From Luteimonas sp. MC1572 (GTDB lineage Bacteria; Pseudomonadota; Gammaproteobacteria; Xanthomonadales; Xanthomonadaceae), in NCBI RefSeq assembly GCF_016615815.1, contig NZ_CP067112.1:496001-560000 (forward strand): DNA of 64,000 bases. Reading direction: 5' to 3'. Numbering within the stretch: position 1 is the stretch's first letter; each line of letters begins with the position of its first letter. The notes beneath the pieces are model-generated. The model saw only the letters and a program-made list of their open reading frames with translations. It made no database searches and was not told the origin of the DNA. A program made the position numbers and the translations under genes. Positions 19,943-28,416 of this stretch are shown here, one piece after another.

Positions 19943-20350
19943 TCATGCCCCGGCGGCTGGCCGCAGCACGCGCCGCCCGAGCAGGAACGTCACCGGCATG
20001 CTGGCCGCAACCGAGAGGAACGGCGCCAGCCGCGGGTCGATGCCGAGCGGTCCGATGGCCAGTTCCAGCACGCTGGCGCCCACCGCCCAGCCGGCCAGGC
20101 ACACCAGCGGCCAGGCGGCGAAACTGCGCCATCCACGCCGCGCACGGAACGCGTAGCGGGTGTGCAGCAGGTAGCCGAGGCCCACGCCGACCACGAAGCA
20201 CACCGCGTACGCCGCCTGCGGCGCCATCCACGGCAGCAGCAGCCAGTACACGATCAGGCAGGCGACCGTGTTGGTGCCTCCGGCCGCGACGAAACGCACG
20301 AAGGTGGCGGCGGTGCCGTCGTGGCGCAGCGCGGCCAGCAGCCTGTTCAT
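19943..20350 (-). CDS. GtrA-like small membrane protein
   Basis: This 135-residue protein has about four transmembrane helices and matches the GtrA family, whose members are thought to flip undecaprenyl-phosphate-linked sugars for O-antigen or wall modification. Typical features are TFVRFVAAGGTNTVACLIVYWLL at the start (first 20 residues of that stretch are the family helix), HTRYAFRARRGW after helix 2, and the C-terminal PVTFLLGRRVL. It overlaps the wxcM-like gene by ATGA. It is the last gene of the operon that also encodes a GtrB-like transferase, so a Gtr-type decoration role is likely. Confidence 0.88.
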   Translation of the reverse strand: MNRLLAALRHDGTAATFVRFVAAGGTNTVACLIVYWLLLPWMAPQAAYAVCFVVGVGLGYLLHTRYAFRARRGWRSFAAWPLVCLAGWAVGASVLELAIGPLGIDPRLAPFLSVAASMPVTFLLGRRVLRPAAGA

Positions 20351-21324
20351 GCGCCGGGCGCGGCGGCAGCCAGCGCCAGAAAGGTGTCGTAGTCGCGGAT
20401 GTAATCGGCGGCGTCGTAGGCGTGCGATGCGAACACCAGCAGCACCGCATCGGGCGAATAGCGGTACTGCGTGCCCCAGGTCATCGGCGGCAGGTGCAGG
20501 CCCAGTTCGGGTGCGTCGAGGGTGAACTCGCGGCGGTGGCGGCCGTCGTCGGCCAGCACGCGCACCGAGCCGTGCACGCAGACCAGGAACTGGTGGCATT
20601 CGCGATGCGCGTGTTCGCCGCGGGTCTCGCGCGAGGGCACGTCGAACACCAGGAAGTACCGCGCCGGCGCGAACGGCAGGTCGCGCGCGAACTCGCCAAC
20701 CGCCAGCGAACCACGCAGGTCGATGAAGCGCGGCAGCCGCACCAGGCGCGCGCCGCCGGTGCCTGGCAGCGGATCGCTGCCGGTACCGGCAGGCGTCAGG
20801 GATGCGGACTCGCGCGGGGCATCGCGCGTATCGCCGGCGAGCACCTGGCCGGCGTCGTCATCGGTGACATAGCCGACGATGCGCGCCGGGTTGCCGACCA
20901 CGATGGCGTTCGCCGGTACCGAACGGGTGATCACCGCGCCGGCGCCGATCATCGCGCCGCGGCCGATGCGCACGCCGGGCAGCAAGGTGGCGTTGGCGCC
21001 GATCGACGCGCCGTCCTCGACCACGGTTTCCGCGTAGCGCTCCGGGCGCTGCCGGCTGCGCGGGAAGATGTCGTTGCTGAAGGTGGCATTCGGGCCGACG
21101 AAGACGTCGTCGCCCAGGCGCACGCCGTCCCACAGTTGCACGCCGCACTTGATGGTGGTGCGGTCGCCCACCACCACGTCGCCCTCGATGAACACGCCGT
21201 CGCAGACGTTGCAGTCGCGGCCGATGCGCGCGCCCGGCAGCACGTGCGCGAATGCCCACACCCGCGTGCCGGCGCCGATGCTGTCGCTCTCGCACAGCGC
21301 ATTGGGATGCACGTAGTGGCTCAT
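20347..21324 (-). CDS. wxcM: WxcM-like bifunctional sugar enzyme: N-acetyltransferase plus 3,4-ketoisomerase
   Basis: This 325-residue fusion has two parts. Residues 1-155 are a left-handed beta-helix acetyltransferase with hexapeptide repeats (ESDSIGAGTRVWAFAHVLPG, IGANATLLPGVRIGRGAMIG). Residues about 190-315 are an FdtA/QdtA-type cupin with the active-site pattern GEHAHRECHQFLVCVHGS (His238 and His240). Together they isomerise dTDP-4-keto-6-deoxyglucose to the 3-keto sugar and later N-acetylate the 3-amino sugar. With the DegT aminotransferase two genes upstream they complete dTDP-Fuc3NAc or dTDP-Qui3NAc; which of the two cannot be read by eye. In X. campestris WxcM serves Fuc3NAc. ATGA overlaps occur at both ends. 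Confidence 0.92.
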   Translation of the reverse strand: MSHYVHPNALCESDSIGAGTRVWAFAHVLPGARIGRDCNVCDGVFIEGDVVVGDRTTIKCGVQLWDGVRLGDDVFVGPNATFSNDIFPRSRQRPERYAETVVEDGASIGANATLLPGVRIGRGAMIGAGAVITRSVPANAIVVGNPARIVGYVTDDDAGQVLAGDTRDAPRESASLTPAGTGSDPLPGTGGARLVRLPRFIDLRGSLAVGEFARDLPFAPARYFLVFDVPSRETRGEHAHRECHQFLVCVHGSVRVLADDGRHRREFTLDAPELGLHLPPMTWGTQYRYSPDAVLLVFASHAYDAADYIRDYDTFLALAAAAPGA

Positions 21325-22280
21325 GGTGCCTCGCCCTCGAAGGTCTGTTCGCTGTGCACAAGCGCCAGCGGGCGCGCCTTGGTGTTCTCGAACGCGCGCC
21401 AGGCATAGCTGCCCACCACGCCCAGGCCGAGCGTGTTGATGGCGCCGAAGAACAGAATGGTGAACACCGTGGCCGCGTAGCCCGGTACGGTCACCAGGCC
21501 CGACACCTTGGCCACCACCACCACCACCGCGAGCGCCACCGCCACCACCAGCGCCAGCGCGCCGGTCGCGAACAGGATGCGCACCGGCAGGTCGCTGAAG
21601 GCGAACACGCTGTCGGAGAAGTATTTGAGCTTCTTGCCGAGCGTCCACGCGCTGCGGCCGTGCTCGCGCCGGCGGCGCTGGTAGGGCAGGAACACGCGGC
21701 GCCCGCCCAGCCAGAACAGCTGTGCAAGCAGGCTGGTGTTGGACTCGCGCAGGGCCACCAGGCGGTCGCGGAAATCGGCGCTGACCGCGAAGATGTCCAC
21801 GCCGCCGCGCGGGATGTCGGGCATCACCAGGCGCCGGTACAGCGACCAGAACAGCGTGGACAGCAGCTTGCCGAAGAACGGGTCGTCGCGCCCGTCGCGC
21901 ACGCCGAAGCCGACGTCGGCACGGCCGTCGCGCAGCGCGGCGAGGAAGCGCAGCGCAAGTTCCGGTGGCTCCTGCAGGTCCGCCGCCATCACCGCGATCA
22001 CCTGGCCTCGCGCCCGCTCCAGGCCGACGCGGATCGCCGGGAAGGCACCGAAGTTGCGCGTCAGCTCGACCAACTGCGCGGGGAAGCCCGCGGTCGGCAG
22101 CGCGTCGCGCAGCAGCGCGTGGCTGTCGTCGGGGCTGCCGTCGACCACCAGCACGGCCTCGAAGCCGCCTTCCGTCGCGCTCGCGAGCCCGCGCAGCGCG
22201 TCGAGCAGCGGCGCGATGGAGCCGGCATTGCGGTACACCGGCACCACCACCGAAAGCGCGGGGGTCAGAAGCGGTTGCAT
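21321..22280 (-). CDS. GtrB-like membrane-anchored family-2 glycosyltransferase
   Basis: This 319-residue protein has a cytoplasmic GT2 domain (about 8-230: SVVVPVYRNAG, LVVDGSPDD, ELTRNFGAFPAI) and two C-terminal transmembrane helices (about 238-300). That is the GtrB/DPM1-like layout that loads a sugar onto undecaprenyl phosphate. The usual DxD appears as MAADLQEPP, so the first Asp is Ala. Its neighbours make a dTDP-3-acetamido sugar, which is the probable donor, and GtrA follows downstream. The gene overlaps the aminotransferase by 16 bases and wxcM by ATGA. Direct transfer to another acceptor cannot be excluded. Confidence 0.9.
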   Translation of the reverse strand: MQPLLTPALSVVVPVYRNAGSIAPLLDALRGLASATEGGFEAVLVVDGSPDDSHALLRDALPTAGFPAQLVELTRNFGAFPAIRVGLERARGQVIAVMAADLQEPPELALRFLAALRDGRADVGFGVRDGRDDPFFGKLLSTLFWSLYRRLVMPDIPRGGVDIFAVSADFRDRLVALRESNTSLLAQLFWLGGRRVFLPYQRRRREHGRSAWTLGKKLKYFSDSVFAFSDLPVRILFATGALALVVAVALAVVVVVAKVSGLVTVPGYAATVFTILFFGAINTLGLGVVGSYAWRAFENTKARPLALVHSEQTFEGEAP

Positions 22281-23371
22281 GCGGCGATCACCCTCTCGGC
22301 TTCGTCATCGGTCAGCTCCGGGAAGCATGGCAGCGTCAGCGCGGTGCGCGCATGGCGTTCGGTCATCGGCAGCGACCGGCCCGCGTAGCGCCCGCCGAAG
22401 CAGGGCTGCTGGTGGTCGGGCAGCGGGTAGTGGATGTCACTGGCGATGCCGGCCGCGTCCAGGTGCGCGCGCAGCGCATCGCGGGACTCGCTGTGCACCA
22501 CATAGAGATGCGCCACGTACTCGTCGCCGGCGACCGGTGGCACCGCGATGCGCGCATTGCGGATGCCCTGCGAATAGCGGTTGGCGATGTCGCGGCGGCG
22601 CCCGTTCCAGCCGTCCAGCAGCGGCAGCTTGAGCGACAGCACGCGCGCCTGCAGCTCGTCGAGACGGCTGTTGCGGCCACCTTGCAGGGTGTTGACGTAC
22701 TTCTGTTCCCACCCGTACTGGCGCAGCGCGCGCACGCGCGCGGCCACTGCGGCGTCGCGGGTGACCACGGCGCCGGCGTCGCCGAGCGCGCCGAGGTTCT
22801 TGGTGGGATAGAAGCTGAAGGCGGCGGCATCGCCGAATGCGCCTGCGCGGCGACCGTCCGGGGTGCGCGCGCCATGCGCCTGCGCGCAATCCTCGACGAG
22901 CGCGACACCATGCGCGCGGCAGGTGTCGGCAATGGCGTCGATCCGCGCGAGGCGGCCGTACAGGTGCGTGGCCACCACCGCGCGCAGCGGGCCGTCGCTG
23001 TCGCAGGCGCGCGCCAGCTGCGCCGGGTCCAGCGTGGCGTCGGCGTCGACATCGACGAACACCGGCTCCGCGCCACAGGCCAGCGCGGCCGTGGCGGCGT
23101 ACATGGCGGCGTTGGCGGGCACGGCGACGCGGTCGCCCTGCACGACGCCGACGGACTTCAGTGCAAGCTCCAGTGCGTCACTGCCGTTTGCGACGCCGAC
23201 GCAGTGGGCCACGCCGCAGTACGTCGCAAAGGCGGACTCGAACGCCGCGACGCCCGGACCCAACACGTAATGCCCGCTGTCCACCACGTCGGCCAGCGCC
23301 GCGGCGAGCTCGACGCGCAGCGCGGCCACGTGGCGCACCAGCGAATTGACGGGAACAAGGGGTGGGCGCAT
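22265..23371 (-). CDS. DegT/DnrJ/EryC1/StrS aminotransferase, FdtB/WxcK-like
   Basis: This 368-residue PLP aminotransferase should aminate the C3 keto group of dTDP-3-keto-6-deoxyhexose. Family motifs are NGSDALELALKSVGV, VVATHLYGRLARID, LVEDCAQAHGA and the PLP lysine in FSFYPTKNLGALGD (about residue 188). It begins close to the family start (VPVNSLVRHVAALR). It is the first gene of the minus-strand cassette and lies divergent to a multipass membrane protein. With the WxcM-like ketoisomerase/acetyltransferase it gives a full route from the dTDP-4-keto intermediate; the rmlA and rmlB genes needed to make that intermediate are not in the window. Confidence 0.92.
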   Translation of the reverse strand: MRPPLVPVNSLVRHVAALRVELAAALADVVDSGHYVLGPGVAAFESAFATYCGVAHCVGVANGSDALELALKSVGVVQGDRVAVPANAAMYAATAALACGAEPVFVDVDADATLDPAQLARACDSDGPLRAVVATHLYGRLARIDAIADTCRAHGVALVEDCAQAHGARTPDGRRAGAFGDAAAFSFYPTKNLGALGDAGAVVTRDAAVAARVRALRQYGWEQKYVNTLQGGRNSRLDELQARVLSLKLPLLDGWNGRRRDIANRYSQGIRNARIAVPPVAGDEYVAHLYVVHSESRDALRAHLDAAGIASDIHYPLPDHQQPCFGGRYAGRSLPMTERHARTALTLPCFPELTDDEAERVIAACNRF

Positions 23372-23453
23372 GCGTCACGGCGGTACCGGTTGGCCTGCAT
23401 TCTGCCAGAACGCGGCCGGGCGCCCGCCGCGGCGGGCGGCGGCGGCGCCACGC

Positions 23454-23459
23454 TATGAT
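23454..23459 (+). promoter_or_regulatory. Possible -10 box for the 23.5 kb membrane gene
   Basis: TATGAT lies 35 bases before the ATG at 23494 in the divergent gap; AGGA at about 23482-23485 may be the ribosome site. A -35 is not obvious. Confidence 0.35.
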
Positions 23460-23493
23460 CGGCCGCCGCACGGGGCAGGCCAGGACCACCACG

Positions 23494-25041
23494 ATGACGA
23501 TCGAGCTACGCAGTCCCGACCCGCGCGGGCGCCACGGCGCGCACGCGGCGATGCTGCTGCTCGTGCTGTCGGCGACGCACCTGGTGTTCAACTTCCTGCT
23601 GACGCCGAACAGCCCGTTCCCGAACCACCCCGACGACTTCTCGTTCCTCGCCGGCACGCTCGCCGACATGGGCTGGGACTGGAAGCGCCCGGTGTCGACC
23701 AACGTGATCTTCCTGGTCGCCGCCTGCGGCCAGCTGGCGTCCTACGTCGTGCTCAACGCGTCGGCCGTGCTGGTGGCGTGGCTTGCGCTGCTGCTGGTGC
23801 GCGACGTGTTCGGCGTGCGCCCCGGCGTGCTCGCGGCGGTCGCCTGCGGCGTCGTGCTGTCGAGCCATCCGGCCGCGCTGCAGCACGGCAAGTACCTCGG
23901 GCTGATGACCAACCTGGTGTCGCATGGCTTCGGCCTGGCCTGCCTGCTGCTGCTCTGGCACGGCTGGCGACGCGCCAGTGCCTGGCGTTGCGCACTGGCG
24001 GCACTGGCCTACGTGGCCAGCGCGTTCGCGAAGGAGGACTTCGTGCTGCCGCCGCTGCTGCTCGCCGCGCTGTTGTGGGCGAGCGGGGCCACGGCGATGC
24101 GCGTGCCGCCGGCCGCGATGCCGTGGTCGCGTGCGTCGCGGATCGCGGTATCGATGCTGTTCGTCGCGATCGCCGTCGGCTCGATGGCGTGGCAGGCCTA
24201 TGACCGGAACCCCTTCGTCGCCGGGCTGTTCACGCCCGACAGCAGCAGTGCGTCGTATGCGGTGGAGCTGGCGCCCGCGGCACTGCTGCGCGCCTTTGCC
24301 ACGTTGTTCCTGGGCTACACCTGGGTGGCGACGCTGCTGGCGGCTGCGGCCTGTGCCGCCCTGTGGTTCGCGGCGCCGGCGCTGCGTCTTCGCCTGTGCT
24401 GGCTGGTGGCGACCGTGGTCTCGCTCGCGGTGCCGTACGCGCTCATCCCCAACAACATGCCGGTGTATCGCGCGTATGCGTGGCTGCCGTGGATGGCCGC
24501 GATCGTCGCGGTCGCGCTGGCGTACCTGGCGCAGCGCGCTCCATTGCACGCGACGACGATGGTGCGTCGCTCCGTGCCCGCGCTCGCCGCGACCGCGGTT
24601 GCGCTGGGCGCGGCGCTGCTCCACCACGACGCACGGCTCGAGCTTGCCGGGCGCTACGCGGCTGGCGAGTCCGTCAACCGCCACATGCTCGAATTCCTCG
24701 AGCAGCAGCGCGCCGGGCTGGAGGAAGCACCGCTGGTCGCACTGTACGGGCTGGGCGAGAACTCGCCCTGGTGCGGCAACGGCACGGTGTATCTGTCCCG
24801 CAAACGCGGCTTCGAGCAGCGCTGGCTGGTGTTGGCCCCGGGCGAGACGGCGTGCTACCGGAATCCCGCGCAGGGCGGCCGCAAGCCGCGGCACGATCTG
24901 CGGGTCACGGTGGCGCCGCCCGCCCATGCCTGTGCGCAGCCGACGCTGCCGGTGCTGGCGTTCGATGCCGAGGGTCGCGGCACGCGCATGTCAGGCCGTG
25001 ACCTGTGTGCCGCCAGCCGCGGTGCAGCGGCCGGGCCCTAG
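23494..25041 (+). CDS. Multipass membrane protein, candidate GT-C glycosyltransferase
   Basis: This 515-residue protein has about ten transmembrane segments and no family I can name with certainty. After the first helix an acidic pair sits in the predicted periplasmic loop (NHPDDFSFL, Asp47-Asp48), as in GT-C enzymes that use lipid-phosphate sugars. The C-terminal 130 residues are soluble and would lie in the periplasm. The ATG at 23494 is just before the first helix; upstream codons are not membrane-like. It is divergent from the FdtB/GtrB/WxcM/GtrA operon, so it is a good candidate for the periplasmic transferase of that cassette. Its stop overlaps the convergent gene's stop at CTAG. Confidence 0.8.
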   Translation: MTIELRSPDPRGRHGAHAAMLLLVLSATHLVFNFLLTPNSPFPNHPDDFSFLAGTLADMGWDWKRPVSTNVIFLVAACGQLASYVVLNASAVLVAWLALLLVRDVFGVRPGVLAAVACGVVLSSHPAALQHGKYLGLMTNLVSHGFGLACLLLLWHGWRRASAWRCALAALAYVASAFAKEDFVLPPLLLAALLWASGATAMRVPPAAMPWSRASRIAVSMLFVAIAVGSMAWQAYDRNPFVAGLFTPDSSSASYAVELAPAALLRAFATLFLGYTWVATLLAAAACAALWFAAPALRLRLCWLVATVVSLAVPYALIPNNMPVYRAYAWLPWMAAIVAVALAYLAQRAPLHATTMVRRSVPALAATAVALGAALLHHDARLELAGRYAAGESVNRHMLEFLEQQRAGLEEAPLVALYGLGENSPWCGNGTVYLSRKRGFEQRWLVLAPGETACYRNPAQGGRKPRHDLRVTVAPPAHACAQPTLPVLAFDAEGRGTRMSGRDLCAASRGAAAGP

Positions 25042-27281
25042 GGCGTCGGCAGCGCATCACCCCGGCCGAGGAGCCGCCCGGGACGTTCGATGCGCACGGC
25101 GTGGCGTCCGCGCGCCGGAATCTCCAGCGCCACCTGGTAGCCGTTGACGCGGAACATCGGCGTGGCGCGTCCGTCGACAGTCGCGCGCCAGCGCGCCGCC
25201 GGGTCTTCGTTGAGGATCAGCAGGCCGGGGCCTGTCGCGTCCACCGTCGCCAGCAGCAGCGTGCGCGCGTTGTGGTGCAGCGTGACCTCGCCATCCAGGC
25301 GTCCCGTGCCGGCGTGACGCGCGGCATCGACCGCGGCGGGCAGGTCACCCGCGCGCACCAGGGCGCGCAGCGGAGACGCCTGGCCGTGCGCGAGGAGTGA
25401 CTCGACCGGATCCGCGACCACGGCCATGCCGCCCACCAGCTGGTACAGCCGCGGCAGTGCGTCCACGTGCGTGCGCAACACCAGCCCGGGTCGCAGGATC
25501 TCGTCGCCCGGTTGCGCATCGGCCTCGGGCCACAGCGACCAGCGAACGCCATACAACGCGGCGACCATCGGGCTCGCCTGCGACAGCAGGCGGTACTTCG
25601 CGTGCTCGGCGGGGCCGATGCCGCCGTGGATCGAGCGGAAGCCGTGCGTCGTCCACGCGTGGGTGAGGAGGTGCGCGTTGTCGACGCTGCCGCCAAGCAT
25701 GAAACGGTACCGGTCGCGCTCCGGCAGACGTTCCGCAAGGGCGGCGGCGTCGGCGTGCGCCTGCACCCGGTCGGCATGGAACAGCATCGCGTCGTCGTGG
25801 GCAAAGCGCTTGTTGTGCATGAACGGTGCCCACGCACTGCCCGCCAACAGCGCCACGCAGGCGAGCGCAAGCACGCCGGAGCCGCCGCGCGGCGCACGCA
25901 TGCACCAGCCCAGTGCCGCGAATGCCGCCAGCGCGGCCAGCAGGGCGCCGGGGCGGTACGCGCCGGTGGACGCCAGCGTGGCGATGATCATCGCCACAAG
26001 CCCCAGCACACCCAGCCATGCCCACGGATCGCGCAGGAGCGGCGGCGGCGTGCGCAGCCGCAGCGACTGCAGGCCGAGCGCGGCCAGCGGCAGCAGCAGC
26101 ACCACCGCCAGGCACGACCACCAGGTCAGTTCGCGCACCTTGTTCGCCAGCGGCACGACCGCCAGCAGCGGTGCCATGGCTGCGAAACACGACAGCAGCG
26201 CGAACAGCGCGACCGCGAGCAGCGCCCGCGCGAAACGGCTTGCCGGCAGCGCCGGGAGCGAGCGGCCCAGCACGGCCAGCGCGGCAACCAGGATCGCGGC
26301 ACCCAGGTAGGCATTGCCGATGCCGCGCCGATACTCGAATCCCAGCACCAGCCCGGCATCCGCCGGCGCCAAGGCGTGCTGGCGCAGCGCTGCCACCGGC
26401 ACGGCCTGGTTGCCGGTGACGTGGCCGCCGACCTCGCCAAGCCAGCGGATCGCGCGCGCGTGGAAGGCGAGGATCTCGGAGAGGTAGGGCCAGGTCGCGG
26501 CGAATACCAGCAGCGCGGCAGCTGCAAGCCAGGCGCTGGTGTTTGCGAGCGCGCGCAGCCCGTCCTTGTCGCGCGCAAGCACCGTCTGCGCCGCGACCAG
26601 CAGCCAGGCCACGCCCGACGCCCACGCTGCGAACACCAGGTTCTGCGCGGGATGCGCGTACACCAGCAGCGTTGCCGCCAGCGCCAGCGCGACCGCCATC
26701 GGTGCCTGCGCCCTCCATCCCCCCGCATACAGTCGCGCCTGCGCGGCCAGCACCCACGGCAGCCACGCCATGCCGGCGATGATGTGTGGCCAGCCGGCCG
26801 CGCTGCGCACCGCGGGAAACCATGGCAGCGCAAGGCCAACGGCCAACGCCAGCGCCGTGCGCACGCCCAGGGCGCGGGCCAGCGCGCAGGCGCCCGCGCC
26901 GAGCAGCGCGAGGTGCAGCATGGCGATGAAGTTCAGCCGGTCCAGCGTGGCCGCCGGCGAGGCGTCGGCGCCCGCCCAGTTGAAGTACAGCGGGTAGAGC
27001 ATGTGGTAATTGGGGTTGGACCAGTTCGACTCGCCGGCCCTCACGCTTTCGCTGTACATCGCCGCCAGCACGCCTTCCTCGGCGATGGCGTGGCTGGCCT
27101 CGTTGAAGAACGCCAGCAGCATGTCGGCCTGGTCCGGGCCGCGCGCCAGGGTTTCGCCTGCGTAGTGCACGCGGGCGATCGCGAACACCGCCGCCATGAC
27201 CGCGAGCAGCAGTGCGAACTCGCGCAGCGCGCGCATCGACCAGTGGCGAGCCTGCGGCTGCCGCACGTCAGCCAAGCGCAT
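25038..27281 (-). CDS. Large multipass membrane protein, candidate GT-C glycosyltransferase
   Basis: This 747-residue protein has about eleven to thirteen hydrophobic segments followed by a soluble C-terminal domain of about 220 residues ending in DALPTP, reminiscent of YfhO-like or similar membrane glycosyltransferases. The first periplasmic loop carries GPDQADML (Asp50, Asp53). The start is uncertain: ATG 27281 overlaps the aminotransferase by 14 bases, while ATG 27236 begins MRALREFALLL just before the first helix. It is the last gene of the five-gene Fuc4NAc-type cassette, so transfer of that sugar to the O-antigen in the periplasm is plausible but unproven. Confidence 0.8.
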   Translation of the reverse strand: MRLADVRQPQARHWSMRALREFALLLAVMAAVFAIARVHYAGETLARGPDQADMLLAFFNEASHAIAEEGVLAAMYSESVRAGESNWSNPNYHMLYPLYFNWAGADASPAATLDRLNFIAMLHLALLGAGACALARALGVRTALALAVGLALPWFPAVRSAAGWPHIIAGMAWLPWVLAAQARLYAGGWRAQAPMAVALALAATLLVYAHPAQNLVFAAWASGVAWLLVAAQTVLARDKDGLRALANTSAWLAAAALLVFAATWPYLSEILAFHARAIRWLGEVGGHVTGNQAVPVAALRQHALAPADAGLVLGFEYRRGIGNAYLGAAILVAALAVLGRSLPALPASRFARALLAVALFALLSCFAAMAPLLAVVPLANKVRELTWWSCLAVVLLLPLAALGLQSLRLRTPPPLLRDPWAWLGVLGLVAMIIATLASTGAYRPGALLAALAAFAALGWCMRAPRGGSGVLALACVALLAGSAWAPFMHNKRFAHDDAMLFHADRVQAHADAAALAERLPERDRYRFMLGGSVDNAHLLTHAWTTHGFRSIHGGIGPAEHAKYRLLSQASPMVAALYGVRWSLWPEADAQPGDEILRPGLVLRTHVDALPRLYQLVGGMAVVADPVESLLAHGQASPLRALVRAGDLPAAVDAARHAGTGRLDGEVTLHHNARTLLLATVDATGPGLLILNEDPAARWRATVDGRATPMFRVNGYQVALEIPARGRHAVRIERPGRLLGRGDALPTP

Positions 27282-28416
27282 GCAGCGCGCGGTCTGCGGC
27301 CTCGAGCACGCGGTCCATGTGCGCGTCCAGGCCGATCCACATCGGCAGCCGGAACAGGCGCGCGGAGACGTCATCGGTCACGTCGAGCGACCCGTGCGTG
27401 CGCCCGAGGCGAGTCCCGGCGGGCGAGGAATGCAGCGGCACGTAATGGAACACCGACAGCACGCCGTCGGCGCGCAGCGACTCGAGGATGCGCGTGCGCG
27501 ACGCCAGGTCCGGCGCCAGCAGGTAGTACATGTGCGCGTTGTGTTCGCAATGCGCCGGCACCACCGGCCGGCGCACGCGTCCGGCCTGCTCGTGCGCCTG
27601 TGCCCACGCGTGGTAGCGCGCCCACAGGGCCAGGCGGCCGTCGGTGAGCGCGCGTGCGTGATCGAGCTGCGCCGCCAGGAACGCCGCGGTGATCTCGCCC
27701 GGCAGGAACGACGAGCCGAGGTCGCACCAGGTGTAGCGATCGACCTCGCCGCGGAAGAAGCGGCCGCGGTCGGTGCCCTTCTCGCGGATGATCTCGGCGC
27801 GCGCGACCAGCGCGGGGTCATTGACCAGCAGCGCGCCGCCTTCGCCGCAGATCACGTTCTTGGTCTCGTGGAAACTGAGCGTGCCGAGCGCGCCGATGCT
27901 GCCCAGCGGCTGGCCGCGCCAACGCGACATGATCCCCTGCGCGGCGTCCTCCACCACCACCAGGCCGTGGCGTGCGGCGATGGCCAGGATCACGTCCATC
28001 TCGCAGCCGACGCCGGCGTAATGCACCACGCAGATCGCGCGCGTGCGCGGCGTCACCGCCGCCTCGACCAGGCGCTCGTCGATGTTGAGCGTGTCCGCGC
28101 GCACGTCGACGAACACCGGCGTGGCGCCGCGCAGCACGAAGGCGTTGGCGGTGGAGACGAACGTGTACGAGGGCAGGATCACCTCGTCGCCGGGGCCGAC
28201 GTTGGCGAGCAGCGCCGACATCTCCAGCGCCGCGGTGCAGGAGTGCGTGAGCAGTGCGCGCCTGGCGCCGGTTTCGCGCTCCAGCCAGGCGTGGCAGCGG
28301 CGGGTGAACGCGCCGTCGCCGGAGAGGTGGCCCGCGGCATGCGCCTCGGCGATGTTGGCCAGCTCGCCGCCGGTCATGTGCGGGCGGTTGAAGGGGATCA
28401 TGCCGGACGCGCTCAT
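27268..28416 (-). CDS. rffA: dTDP-4-amino-4,6-dideoxygalactose transaminase (RffA/WecE type)
   Basis: This 382-residue DegT-family PLP aminotransferase should convert dTDP-4-keto-6-deoxyglucose to dTDP-Fuc4N. It starts SASGMIPFNRPHMTGGEL and contains the THSCTAALEMSALL loop, ILPSYTFVSTANAFVLRG, and VVEDAAQGIMSRW. The PLP lysine is in LSFHETKNVICGEGGA, a motif typical of RffA/WecE. The length fits the family (about 376). An alternative ATG at 28401 would shorten it by five residues. It overlaps the methyltransferase gene by ATGA and sits in one operon with a WecD-like acetyltransferase, which supports dTDP-Fuc4NAc as the end product. Confidence 0.93.
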   Translation of the reverse strand: MSASGMIPFNRPHMTGGELANIAEAHAAGHLSGDGAFTRRCHAWLERETGARRALLTHSCTAALEMSALLANVGPGDEVILPSYTFVSTANAFVLRGATPVFVDVRADTLNIDERLVEAAVTPRTRAICVVHYAGVGCEMDVILAIAARHGLVVVEDAAQGIMSRWRGQPLGSIGALGTLSFHETKNVICGEGGALLVNDPALVARAEIIREKGTDRGRFFRGEVDRYTWCDLGSSFLPGEITAAFLAAQLDHARALTDGRLALWARYHAWAQAHEQAGRVRRPVVPAHCEHNAHMYYLLAPDLASRTRILESLRADGVLSVFHYVPLHSSPAGTRLGRTHGSLDVTDDVSARLFRLPMWIGLDAHMDRVLEAADRALHALG

